In this document: positions 50,341 through 58,783 of the stretch, piece after piece
How the letters are laid out: the number at the start of each line of letters is the position of its first letter
Numbering within the stretch: the first letter of the stretch is position 1
Source: JBOHTO01 sp050733695
GTDB taxonomy: Bacteria > Gemmatimonadota > Gemmatimonadetes > Gemmatimonadales > Gemmatimonadaceae
DNA: 64,000 bases
Direction: 5' to 3'
Assembly: GCA_050733695.1 (NCBI GenBank)
Contig: JBOHTO010000070.1
Location: 1 to 64,000, forward strand
Position numbers and translations under genes: made by a program
Notes under the pieces: generated by a model
The model's input: the letters and a program-made list of their open reading frames with translations, nothing else
What the model was told of the DNA's origin: nothing
Databases searched by the model: none

Positions 50341-51302
50341 TCGTGCCCACGCTGCAACGCACAGCCGTCGTCGCTCTCGGCGGCAACGCGCTCTCTCCCG
50401 CCGGCGAGCGATCGACCATTCACGACCAGTTTCGCTACACGCGCCAGAGCCTCGACCCCGTCGTTGACCTGGCGCTGGCGGGGTGGCGGCTGTGCATTGT
50501 CCACGGAAACGGACCGCAGGTGGGCGATGCGCTCGTGCGCAACGAGGTGGCGCGTCACGACGCGGCTCCCCTGCCGCTGGGCGTCCTGGTGGCTGCCACG
50601 GCCGGCTGGATCGGATACATGATCCAGCAGTCGCTGGAGAATGCCCTGCGGGCCGGAGGCAGCCAGCGCGTTGCGGCAACGATCATCACGCAGGTTCACG
50701 TCGCTCGCGACGACACATCGCTGGGGAATCCGACCAAGTTCATCGGACACGAGATTCCGACCGATCGCGCGGAAGCTCTGGTCGCGGAGGGCCATCCGAT
50801 TCGGTCCGATTCCCGCGGGCGCCTGCGCCGCGTCGTCGGCAGCCCGGCTCCTCTTGCCATCCACGAGATCGGGAGCATCAGGGAACTGCTCGACCGGGAT
50901 GTGATCGTCATTGCCGCCGGCGGTGGCGGCGTTCCGATCTACTACGATGATCAACTCCAGGGATGGGAGGGAATCGACGCGGTCGTGGACAAGGATCTCG
51001 CGGCCGCGGTACTCGCGCGCGATCTCGGCGCCGAACTGCTTCTGATTCTCACCGATGTCGACGCCGTGTATGCCGACTGGGGAAAGCCGATGCAGCGAAA
51101 GTTGCCCCGTCTGACAGTAACGCAGGTCGAGGAGCTCGACCGTGCAGGAGCGTTCGGCGAGGGTAGCATGGCACCGAAGGTGCGCGCCGCGGTAGACTTC
51201 GTGCGGCATGCGCACGGCCGTGCGATAATCACGGAGCTCGGCGCAGGGCGCGAATCCGTGCGTGGCGAGGCGGGAACGACGATCACAATGGAGAAAGAGT
51301 GA
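50337..51302 (+). CDS. Carbamate kinase
   Basis: Amino-acid-kinase-fold enzyme that interconverts carbamoyl phosphate plus ADP with carbamate plus ATP. VVALGGNALSP, VHGNGPQVGD and AAGGGGVPI are the family motifs, all present in 321 aa. It sits in a GTGA-coupled run before sucC and sucD. No arginine-deiminase genes are nearby, so it may produce ATP or feed carbamoyl phosphate in another context. GTG 50343 is a possible alternative start. Confidence 0.9.
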   Translation: MIVPTLQRTAVVALGGNALSPAGERSTIHDQFRYTRQSLDPVVDLALAGWRLCIVHGNGPQVGDALVRNEVARHDAAPLPLGVLVAATAGWIGYMIQQSLENALRAGGSQRVAATIITQVHVARDDTSLGNPTKFIGHEIPTDRAEALVAEGHPIRSDSRGRLRRVVGSPAPLAIHEIGSIRELLDRDVIVIAAGGGGVPIYYDDQLQGWEGIDAVVDKDLAAAVLARDLGAELLLILTDVDAVYADWGKPMQRKLPRLTVTQVEELDRAGAFGEGSMAPKVRAAVDFVRHAHGRAIITELGAGRESVRGEAGTTITMEKE

Positions 51303-52444
51303 ATATCCACGAATACCAGGCCAAGGGGATCTTTCGGGAGGAGGGAATCCCCATTCCGCCGGGCGAGGTCGCAACGACGGCGGACCGCGTCAGACAACTC
51401 GCCGAGCAGTACGGGGGGACCGTTGTCGTGAAGGCGCAGGTTCACGCTGGCGGACGCGGCAAGGCGGGTGGGGTGAAGCTGGCCGCCAGCCCCGGGGAAG
51501 CGGCGAAGGTTGCCAGCGGAATCCTCGGCATGACGATCAAGGGGCTCACGGTCGAGAAGGTCCTCGTCACACCGGCGGCCGCCATCGCCTCGGAAGCGTA
51601 CGTCGGAATCATCGTCGACCGCGCCTCGCGCCGCCCCGTATTCATGGTGAGCCCCGCGGGCGGGATAGACATCGAGGAAGTGGCCGAGAGCACACCGGAC
51701 AGGATACTGCGTCTCCCCGTCGATCCGCGGTATGGCCTGCTGGGCTTCCAGGCGATGCGGCTCGCGTTCTTCCTGTATGACGACATCAAGCAGGCGCGCC
51801 AGTCGGCGCGGATCATGGCGCAGCTCTACCGCGCATTCATGAATAGTGGCGCATCGCTTGCCGAGATCAATCCGCTGATAACGACGCCGGATGGGGATGT
51901 TGTAGCCCTGGACGCCAAGATGGTAATCGATGACAACGAGCTCGATCGTCGGCCGGAGATAGCAGCGCTTCGCGACGAGAGCGCGGAGGCGCCGAGCGAG
52001 GTCGCGGCGCGGCACGCCAACCTCACTTTCATCAAGCTCGATGGAAATGTCGGGTGCGTGGTGAACGGCGCCGGACTCGCAATGGCCACCATGGATCTCG
52101 TCAAGTATTACGGTGGCGATCCCGCCAACTTCCTCGACATCGGGGGTTCGTCGAATCCGGACAAGGTCGTGAGCGCCCTCCGGATCATCACGGCCGACCC
52201 GAGCGTGAAGGCCATTCTATTCAATATCTTCGGCGGGATCACTCGCACAGACGACGTGGCCAACGGCATCGTGGCCGCGACGAAGCAGAATCCGCTCGAG
52301 GTTCCGATCGTGATCCGACTCACCGGCACCAACGAGGAAATTGCGGTGAAGATTCTCGAAAAGAACGGCTTTACGGCGCTGACGGACATGGACAAGGCAG
52401 TTGAACGCGCCGTAGCGCTGGCGACTGGGGGCAGGGCAGCGTGA
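51299..52444 (+). CDS. sucC: Succinyl-CoA ligase subunit beta
   Basis: ATP-grasp subunit that binds nucleotide and succinate in the TCA-cycle succinyl-CoA synthetase. MNIHEYQAKGIF, VVKAQVHAGGRGKAGGVK and the C-terminal FNIFGGITRTDDVA are typical. The 381-aa length is normal. GTG 51299 overlaps the carbamate kinase stop, and its own stop overlaps sucD (GTGA). Confidence 0.96.
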   Translation: MNIHEYQAKGIFREEGIPIPPGEVATTADRVRQLAEQYGGTVVVKAQVHAGGRGKAGGVKLAASPGEAAKVASGILGMTIKGLTVEKVLVTPAAAIASEAYVGIIVDRASRRPVFMVSPAGGIDIEEVAESTPDRILRLPVDPRYGLLGFQAMRLAFFLYDDIKQARQSARIMAQLYRAFMNSGASLAEINPLITTPDGDVVALDAKMVIDDNELDRRPEIAALRDESAEAPSEVAARHANLTFIKLDGNVGCVVNGAGLAMATMDLVKYYGGDPANFLDIGGSSNPDKVVSALRIITADPSVKAILFNIFGGITRTDDVANGIVAATKQNPLEVPIVIRLTGTNEEIAVKILEKNGFTALTDMDKAVERAVALATGGRAA

Positions 52445-53310
52445 GCATATTCATTGACAGCACGACGAAACTCGTCGTGCAGGGAATCACGGGGCGTGAC
52501 GGCTCCTTCCACGCCGAGCAGATGATCGAGTACGGCACGAAGGTCGTCGCCGGCGTGACTCCGGGGAAGGGCGGCCGGAAGTTCGGGGATTCCGTTCCGA
52601 TCTTCGATACCGTCGCGAAGGCGGTGGCGGAAACCGGCGCAACGGCCAGCGTCATCTACGTGCCGCCACCATTTGCCGCTGATGCCATCATGGAAGCCGC
52701 GGATGCCGGGGTCGCGCTCATCGTCGCGATCACGGAGGGAGTGGCGGTGCTCGACATGACGCGCGTATCTCCATTCGTGAACGAACGTGGCGCGCGACTC
52801 CTCGGTCCCAACTGTCCGGGCCTGATATCACCCGGCAAGTCGAAGGTCGGAATCATCCCGGGGCGTATCTGCACGCCCGGGCCGATCGGCCTCGTGAGCC
52901 GATCGGGTACGCTGACATACGAGGTCGTCTTCCAGCTCACGCGGGCTGGCCTGGGACAGACGACATGCGTCGGGATCGGCGGTGATCCGATCAACGGAAC
53001 CGGGTTCATCGATTGCCTGGACGCGTTCGAGAAGGATGCCGACACGAAGGCGGTGGTGATGATCGGCGAGATCGGCGGCACGGATGAGCAGGACGCCGCA
53101 CGCTTCGTCGCCGAGCGGATGCGAAAGCCGGTGATCGGATTCATCGCCGGACAGACGGCGCCACCCGGCCGCCGCATGGGACACGCGGGAGCGATCATCT
53201 CGGGCTCTTCCGGCACGGCAGCGGAGAAGATCCAGGCGTTCAGCGACGCAGGGGTCGGTGTGGCGAAGCGGCCCATGGACGTCGTGGAGCTCATCAGGGA
53301 GCGAATGTGA
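52441..53310 (+). CDS. sucD: Succinyl-CoA ligase subunit alpha
   Basis: CoA-binding subunit of succinyl-CoA synthetase. It carries VQGITGRDGSFH and the phosphohistidine H248 in GRRMGHAGAIISG. The GPNCPGLISPG loop is intact. 289 aa, normal. GTGA overlap at both ends; the downstream gene encodes an EIIA-CBS protein. Confidence 0.96.
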   Translation: MSIFIDSTTKLVVQGITGRDGSFHAEQMIEYGTKVVAGVTPGKGGRKFGDSVPIFDTVAKAVAETGATASVIYVPPPFAADAIMEAADAGVALIVAITEGVAVLDMTRVSPFVNERGARLLGPNCPGLISPGKSKVGIIPGRICTPGPIGLVSRSGTLTYEVVFQLTRAGLGQTTCVGIGGDPINGTGFIDCLDAFEKDADTKAVVMIGEIGGTDEQDAARFVAERMRKPVIGFIAGQTAPPGRRMGHAGAIISGSSGTAAEKIQAFSDAGVGVAKRPMDVVELIRERM

Positions 53311-54212
53311 ATCTGGCCGCGATCGTCGACGCCAGGCGGGCCATCGTCCCGCTTGCTGCCGCCTCTCTCCCTGAAGCGTCCGCGCTGCTCGTCGAGCGAC
53401 TGGTCTCGGCGGGCGCCGTCACGAAACCCGATCAGTTGCGTGAGCGGGCGCGCGAGGAACGTCCGGAGGACATCGTGGCCATGGGCGATCGGGCCTTTCT
53501 GCTTCACTACCGTACCGACTCGGTTCGGGAACTCGTCGTGGCGATCGGCACGTCGCGCGACCCGATATGTCGCGGCCTGGGCGAGAGCGACAAGCAGTGT
53601 GCGAGGATCGTGCTGCTCATCGTCGCGCCCCCGCGCATGGCCGCCCGGTATCTGCAGGTTGTCGGCGCGTTCGCACGGATGCTGTCGAGCCCGAACGTGG
53701 TCGAGGCTGTTCTCGAGCAGCCGGATGCCGAGTCTCTCGCGGCACTTCCTGCGTTCGAGTCGTATGACCTGCCCGAGGAGTTGCTCGTTCGCGACATCAT
53801 GACCGAGCGTCCGCTCACCGTGCACCCGGATTCCGTGCTGCGCGAGGCAGCGCTCACGATGGTTCGTGCGAACGTCGAGGGACTTCCTGTTGTCGACGAC
53901 GAGCAGCGGCTCGTGGGAATGCTCAGCGAGCGGGAGCTTCTGCGACATCTTCTCGGCAGCCAGCTCCTCGCCGGATCGCAGAAGGCGGCTACGGTCGAGC
54001 CACCCACGGGCGAGATAGGCGGTGCACCGCGCCGGGTCGTACGCGATGTCATGACGCGCCAGGTACTGTGCGTCTCGGCCAGTCAGGCCCTGGCAGATGT
54101 CGCGTCGCTCATGAGCAACAAGGAACTGGATCGCGTGCCTGTCGTGAGCGAAGGGCGCCTCGTCGGAGTACTGACACGCGGCGACATCGTCCGCAAACTC
54201 ATAGGATCATGA
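53307..54212 (+). CDS. EIIA(Ntr)-like domain fused to two CBS domains
   Basis: 301-aa cytosolic protein. Residues about 1-140 resemble PTS EIIA type 2/Ntr regulatory domains, and H67 (FLLHYRTDSV) aligns with the phosphorylatable His of AIPHARTDAV. Residues about 158-225 and 245-301 are a pair of CBS domains (VRDIMTERPLTVHPD, VRDVMTRQVLCVSAS), which commonly bind adenine nucleotides. It lies in a coupled run between sucD and ndk. I infer an energy or phosphate-signal sensor of the TCA/nucleotide block. The EIIA assignment is moderate because the domain is divergent. Confidence 0.75.
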   Translation: MNLAAIVDARRAIVPLAAASLPEASALLVERLVSAGAVTKPDQLRERAREERPEDIVAMGDRAFLLHYRTDSVRELVVAIGTSRDPICRGLGESDKQCARIVLLIVAPPRMAARYLQVVGAFARMLSSPNVVEAVLEQPDAESLAALPAFESYDLPEELLVRDIMTERPLTVHPDSVLREAALTMVRANVEGLPVVDDEQRLVGMLSERELLRHLLGSQLLAGSQKAATVEPPTGEIGGAPRRVVRDVMTRQVLCVSASQALADVASLMSNKELDRVPVVSEGRLVGVLTRGDIVRKLIGS

Positions 54213-54637
54213 AGAACATGGCTGGCAATCGAACCCTTGCGATCGTAAAGCCCGACGCCTTCGGATCGGGCAAGGCCGGGCAGATCCTCGCGCACCTGGA
54301 GCAGGCCGGGTTCCGGATCGTCGCGGCGAGAGTGCTTGATCTCACACCCCTGCAGGCGCAGCGCTTCTACGAAGTACACCGCGCGCGGCCGTTCTTCGGG
54401 TCACTCACGGCGTTCATGACGTCGGGCCGCTGCATGCCGATCGTGCTCGAGCGTGAGGATGCCGTGTCCGCGCTCAGGACGACGATCGGCGCCACCGATC
54501 CGCGTGAGGCAGCGGTCGGCACGGTCAGGAAGCTTTTCGCCGAGTCGAAGGAGCGGAACGCGATCCATGCATCGGACTCGGATGAGAATGCAGTGGGTGA
54601 GATTGGGTTCTTTTTCGCGGAGGGCGATATCGTATAG
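54209..54637 (+). CDS. ndk: Nucleoside diphosphate kinase
   Basis: Balances nucleoside triphosphates using a phosphohistidine. The active-site His is in RNAIHASDSDENA; N-terminal TLAIVKPDAF is typical. Length 142 aa. ATG 54209 overlaps the CBS-protein stop (ATGA), and ATG 54218 is a possible alternative. SGRCMPIVL replaces the more usual SGP region, a mild variation. Confidence 0.95.
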   Translation: MKNMAGNRTLAIVKPDAFGSGKAGQILAHLEQAGFRIVAARVLDLTPLQAQRFYEVHRARPFFGSLTAFMTSGRCMPIVLEREDAVSALRTTIGATDPREAAVGTVRKLFAESKERNAIHASDSDENAVGEIGFFFAEGDIV

Positions 54638-54879
54638 CGGTATCCTGGACCGCCACTCCGTCACCGGCCCTGTGAGCACCTCAGTGGGCGTCCGGGACGT
54701 AAGATCGGGGCGATCCCGGGGGAGTTGCGCTTGACAGGTGTTCCGGGAGGTCGCAACATTGGCTTCCCGGCACGGCATCTCGCGCTGGCTTTTCGAGGAA
54801 CCGCGCGCGGGCTGCGGCGCTCAGTGGGGCTGCGGCGAACCGGCCACCAGCGAGGCGGCAGGCAAGAGGCTATCTGCAG

Positions 54880-56898
54880 ATGGATGCGGCCACTGCACTC
54901 CCGGTCGGACTCCACGTTGTTTACGCGATGTCGGCGCTCCTCACCGCTGCCGTTCTTGCCGCGCTGCGTATCCGCGTGAAGCGGCGGTTTCCGCTGTACT
55001 GGGCCGCCGGCTATCTGTCACTCGCCATTGCCGCCGCCTCGCACGCCGCGATATCGCTCCTGGCCCCGGGTGAAAACGGCAGCGCCGCGACACAGCTCCA
55101 CCTCATCGCCACCACCGCCGGCTTCGCGTGGCTGGCCCTGCTCTCCGTCGGCATAAGGGAGCTTGCGACGCACCGGACGCCGAGCACTCGCGTCCTCGCG
55201 TGCGCCGTGGGCGGCTCGGTGCTCGCTGGCGGGGCGGCCGTGCTGGCATTCCGTGACGGATCGCCTGCTTCACCAACCTCCCTGACGGTGCTCGCGGCAG
55301 CGATCACCGGCACCGCGTTTCTCGCGGGCGCGTACAGCTTGTTGCGCCTCGGGTTCAGTTGGCGCGAGGCGGGTCGTCCGCTCGTCGGTGTGGCGCTCGC
55401 GGGCTTCGGGATCGTGCAGCTCGCTGGAGCCGGCAGTCTGGTCCGCTGGACCGTGAACGCGTTCGCGGTTTCCCCGCAAGGCATCGGCATCGAGATTGTG
55501 CTGCAGACTGCGCTCACGCTCGGACTTCTCTGGTGGGCTCTCGACGAGGATCGCCGGGTCGCCTCGGAGTCGATCGTGCAACTCGACACGCTCACCGGCC
55601 TCCCACGCCGACGTCTCTTTCTCGACCGGTTGAACGCAGTTCTCCTCCGTGCCCGGGAAACCGGCGCGCGACCGGCGGTGTTCTTCCTCGATCTCGACCG
55701 CTTCAAGGCCGTGAACGACTTGCTGGGACATGCCGTCGGCGATCACCTCCTGCAAACGGTCGCGCTTCGAATCAGGCGCGTCATTGGCGACACCTATACG
55801 GTCACCCGGGTGGGGGGCGACGAGTTCACCATACTTGCGCCCCATGTCAGCGAGCCGGCGGAGGCACTGGCGGTTGCGGAGCGCGTTCGCGACGCCGTCA
55901 GGACTCCGGTGATGCATGCCGGTACCGAGATCAACGTCGGCACGAGCATCGGAATCAGCATCTTCCCTGAGGATGGGAACGATGCGGAAACGCTCATGAA
56001 GTTCGCGGACGCAGCACTCTATATCGCAAAGGAGCGAGGGCGCGACTCCGTGCATCTCTGCACGCGCGAACAGAAGGATGCTGCGCGCGCGCAGCGCGAC
56101 CTGGAGACAGCGCTGGCCCGGGCGCTGGATGCGAAGGAGCTCGCACTGTACTACCTGCCAATGGTGGACATGGCTACCGGGATCGTCATCGCCATGGAAG
56201 CGCAGCTTCGCTGGATCCACCCGGATCGTGGGCTGCTCGCTCCCGCTGCCTTTCTCGGCGTTGCCGAGGCGATGGGGTTGTTGCCCCGAATTGGTGAATG
56301 GGTGATTCGGTCGGCCTGCGCGCAACTCGACGAATGGCGTGTGGCCGGCCACACCGACATGCGTGTGAATGTGAACGTCGGACTCCGGCAGCTTCAGCAG
56401 CCCGAGCTGGTGCCCTTCCTCTCGCGCGTTATCGCGGACACGGCTCTCCCTCCGTCATCACTCGACGTCGATGTAACCCAGGACAGCATCGCAAGGGGAG
56501 GGGAGGTCGCCCTCGAACGCCTCCAGCAGTTGAAGGACCTGGGCGTGCGAATATCGCTGGATGATTTCGGAACGAGTCATTCGTCGCTCGCCGCTCTGCG
56601 ACGGTATCCTGCGGATACCCTCAAGATCGATCGCTCTTTCGTGGGTGAGCTCTTCACGTCGGTAAATGGGGCTGCGATTCCGACCGCCGTCATCTCCCTG
56701 GCTCATGATCTGGGGCTCAAGGTTGTCGCCGAAGGGGTGGAGACAGAGGAGCAGCTTGACTTCCTCCGGTCGCACGGATGCGATGCGTGGCAGGGGCACC
56801 TGTTCTCCGCCGCCGCGCCTGCGTGCGAGTGTGCTTCACTTCTGCACGGCAATCCGACCGTGTTCCCCCCGCGCATCAGCATGGAGCGTGTCTCATGA
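54880..56898 (+). CDS. Membrane GGDEF-EAL protein with eroded EAL site
   Basis: 672-aa protein with about seven predicted membrane helices (residues about 10-220), then a GGDEF domain (about 230-400) and an EAL domain (about 405-660). The GGDEF motif is intact (312-316), with no RxxD inhibitory site upstream, so diguanylate cyclase activity is likely. In the EAL domain E440 starts EAQ rather than EAL, and the metal-binding E-x-x-E of ELTES is D531/Q534 (VDVTQD). DDFG (561-564), K582 and N499 remain. Loss of two metal ligands suggests weak or no c-di-GMP hydrolysis; the domain could act as a receptor. Upstream 242 bases show a TTGACA at 54731 but no good -10. Confidence 0.88.
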   Translation: MDAATALPVGLHVVYAMSALLTAAVLAALRIRVKRRFPLYWAAGYLSLAIAAASHAAISLLAPGENGSAATQLHLIATTAGFAWLALLSVGIRELATHRTPSTRVLACAVGGSVLAGGAAVLAFRDGSPASPTSLTVLAAAITGTAFLAGAYSLLRLGFSWREAGRPLVGVALAGFGIVQLAGAGSLVRWTVNAFAVSPQGIGIEIVLQTALTLGLLWWALDEDRRVASESIVQLDTLTGLPRRRLFLDRLNAVLLRARETGARPAVFFLDLDRFKAVNDLLGHAVGDHLLQTVALRIRRVIGDTYTVTRVGGDEFTILAPHVSEPAEALAVAERVRDAVRTPVMHAGTEINVGTSIGISIFPEDGNDAETLMKFADAALYIAKERGRDSVHLCTREQKDAARAQRDLETALARALDAKELALYYLPMVDMATGIVIAMEAQLRWIHPDRGLLAPAAFLGVAEAMGLLPRIGEWVIRSACAQLDEWRVAGHTDMRVNVNVGLRQLQQPELVPFLSRVIADTALPPSSLDVDVTQDSIARGGEVALERLQQLKDLGVRISLDDFGTSHSSLAALRRYPADTLKIDRSFVGELFTSVNGAAIPTAVISLAHDLGLKVVAEGVETEEQLDFLRSHGCDAWQGHLFSAAAPACECASLLHGNPTVFPPRISMERVS

Positions 56899-56962
56899 TC
56901 GATACCATCCCCCAAAGGTGGCGCGAAGCCGCTTCCCCCCTAACTCCGCGCACCACGCGGAC

Positions 56963-56991
56963 TTGACCCGTCTCCCGGCGCCCGGTAAGTT
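56963..56991 (+). promoter_or_regulatory. Predicted promoter of the yceD-rpmF-fab block
   Basis: TTGACC (56963-56968) and TAAGTT (56986-56991) are 17 bases apart. Predicted transcription starts near 56998, only two bases before the yceD ATG at 57000, so the message would be leaderless. Confidence 0.6.
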
Positions 56992-56999
56992 TCACGGTT

Positions 57000-57509
57000 A
57001 TGCTTTCCTTCGACATCCGCTCCGTCGAGGCCGAGGCGGCTCACGTCAACGACTCGCTCGCGAACGATGACCCGGTCTGGCAGCAAGACGATCCGCGACC
57101 GGCCGGGGCACTGCACGTCACCGGTCGCCTGTCATCGGCCGGGTCCGGGCGCTTCTTCTGGAGCGGGCACATCGAGGGGAGCATCCGGCTCGAATGCCGG
57201 CGCTGCCTCGAGCCGGTAACAGCCACGGTCGAGGACGAGACGCGCCTCATACTGGCCGAGGCCGGCGACGAGGAGGCGGACGACCCGGACATGTTTCCGC
57301 TCGACCCGGGTGCGCGCACGATCGACCTGAGGCCGATCATTCGCGAGCAGTGGTTGCTCAACGCACCTGGCTTTGCGCTGTGCAGGGAAGAGTGCCGGGG
57401 GTTGTGCCCCGGTTGCGGCGCGGACCTGAATGCCGCACCCTGCGCTTGTCCCCCCGTCGCAGACAGCCGCTGGGCGGGGCTGCGCTCGCATGCGTCACGC
57501 CCGGCGTAG
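57000..57509 (+). CDS. DUF177/YceD-family protein
   Basis: 169-aa protein with the conserved LECRRCLEPVTATVEDETRL (in part) and a C-terminal C-x-x-C cluster set (CREECRGLCPGCG) that may bind zinc. The family is encoded next to rpmF and linked to ribosome or 23S rRNA maturation and plant plastid function, but the mechanism is not settled. No ribosome-binding site precedes ATG 57000. rpmF begins 66 bases later. Confidence 0.88.
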   Translation: MLSFDIRSVEAEAAHVNDSLANDDPVWQQDDPRPAGALHVTGRLSSAGSGRFFWSGHIEGSIRLECRRCLEPVTATVEDETRLILAEAGDEEADDPDMFPLDPGARTIDLRPIIREQWLLNAPGFALCREECRGLCPGCGADLNAAPCACPPVADSRWAGLRSHASRPA

Positions 57510-57575
57510 GCCGGGCAGGGCGAGCCGGAACGAGATCACGAATCAGATTCACCATTCCCGAACCGACGATTACAC

Positions 57576-57758
57576 ATGGCAGTCCCCAAGCGCAGAATTT
57601 CCAAGCGTAGAAAGCGCGCCCGCAACACGCACAAGACGGCGCCCGCTATCGCCATACAGCAGTGCCCGCGATGCCGCAGCGTGAAGCGGCCGCATCGCGT
57701 GTGCGAGGAGTGCGGCTATTACGCCGGTGAGCAGAGAGTAGCGGCCCGAGAGGGTTGA
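57576..57758 (+). CDS. rpmF: 50S ribosomal protein L32
   Basis: 60-aa ribosomal protein starting MAVPKRRISKRRKR with the zinc-binding C-x-x-C pairs (CPRC and CEEC). The zinc form shows that the gene encodes the Cys-plus type. No clear Shine-Dalgarno precedes the ATG. TTG 57755 in the next gene overlaps its stop. Confidence 0.95.
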   Translation: MAVPKRRISKRRKRARNTHKTAPAIAIQQCPRCRSVKRPHRVCEECGYYAGEQRVAAREG

Positions 57759-57760
57759 GG

Positions 57761-58783
57761 TTGGCGCGCATCGCGTTGGATGCCATGGGCGGGGACTACG
57801 CGCCCGGTGCGACTGTCCGCGGCGCGCTCCTCGCCCTCTCCGAACTCGATGGCGACCACCGGATTCAGCTCGTGGGACAGACGAGTACCATCGAGCGCGA
57901 GATCGACGCTCTGCTCCGCGGCGAGCTCGCCGGTCTCTCTCCCCAGCGCGAACGCCTCGACATCATCGATGCGCCTGATGTGATCGGAATGGCCGACAAG
58001 CCCGTCGCGGCGGTGCGCGCGAAACCCAACTCCTCCATGGTCGCCGGGATCAGGCTGCAGGCAGATGGCGCGTCCGATGCCTTTGTCTCTGCCGGCAATA
58101 CGGGCGCCCAGATGGCCGCCTCCATGATGCTCCTCAAGCTGCACCCCGGACTCGACCGGCCAGCCATCGCGACGATCTTTCCCACGGCGCGCAGGCCGGT
58201 GGTCGTGCTCGACTCGGGAGCGAACGTCGACTGTTCCACGCGCGAGCTCGTCCAGTTCGCGCGGCTCGGCGCGTCCTACGCCGAGGACGTCCTCGGTCGC
58301 GCAGACCCGGTGGTCGGCCTGCTCAACATCGGCGAGGAGGCGGAGAAGGGAAATACCGTTGTGAAGGATGCGCACAGGCTGTTGCAGAGCGCCGGCCTCC
58401 GGTTCCACGGCAACGTCGAGGGCCGGGATGTTGCAGCCGGCGAGAGCGATCGCGGCCCGTTCGATGTCGTCGTATGCGATGGGTTCGTCGGTAACATCGT
58501 TCTCAAGTTCTACGAGGCCATCGCACCGATGATCGTGCAACGCGTTGCGGCGACGCTCGGTGCAGGGGACGGCGAGATGGAGGACGCGCTCAAGGGGCTG
58601 GATTACACGGAGTCCGGCGGTGCGCCGCTGCTCGGCGTTCGCGGCGTGAGCATCATCTCGCACGGGAAATCGTCGCCGCGTGCTCTCAAGAACGCGATAC
58701 GGGTCGCCGCGCGCGCGGCGGACTCCCGGCTCAACGAGGACATCGGCCACCGGCTCGCCGAGCCTGTCCCCGAGGTCTCATGA
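57761..58783 (+). CDS. plsX: Phosphate acyltransferase PlsX
   Basis: Transfers acyl groups from acyl-ACP to phosphate to make acyl-phosphate for phospholipid synthesis. IALDAMGGDYAPGATV at the start and SAGNTGA in the core are diagnostic. I favour TTG 57761, seven bases after GAGAGG; TTG 57755 (TTGA overlap with rpmF) is the alternative, adding two residues. 340 aa. ATGA overlap with fabH. Confidence 0.94.
   Translation: MARIALDAMGGDYAPGATVRGALLALSELDGDHRIQLVGQTSTIEREIDALLRGELAGLSPQRERLDIIDAPDVIGMADKPVAAVRAKPNSSMVAGIRLQADGASDAFVSAGNTGAQMAASMMLLKLHPGLDRPAIATIFPTARRPVVVLDSGANVDCSTRELVQFARLGASYAEDVLGRADPVVGLLNIGEEAEKGNTVVKDAHRLLQSAGLRFHGNVEGRDVAAGESDRGPFDVVVCDGFVGNIVLKFYEAIAPMIVQRVAATLGAGDGEMEDALKGLDYTESGGAPLLGVRGVSIISHGKSSPRALKNAIRVAARAADSRLNEDIGHRLAEPVPEVS

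Noticed and set aside
54637..54653. Terminator after ndk
   Set aside because: GCGGT/ACCGC is only five pairs and no T-run follows.
54731..54760. Promoter for the GGDEF-EAL gene
   Set aside because: TTGACA is perfect, but 17 or 18 bases later only CAACAT or AACATT is found, unlike the TAnnTT of the others.
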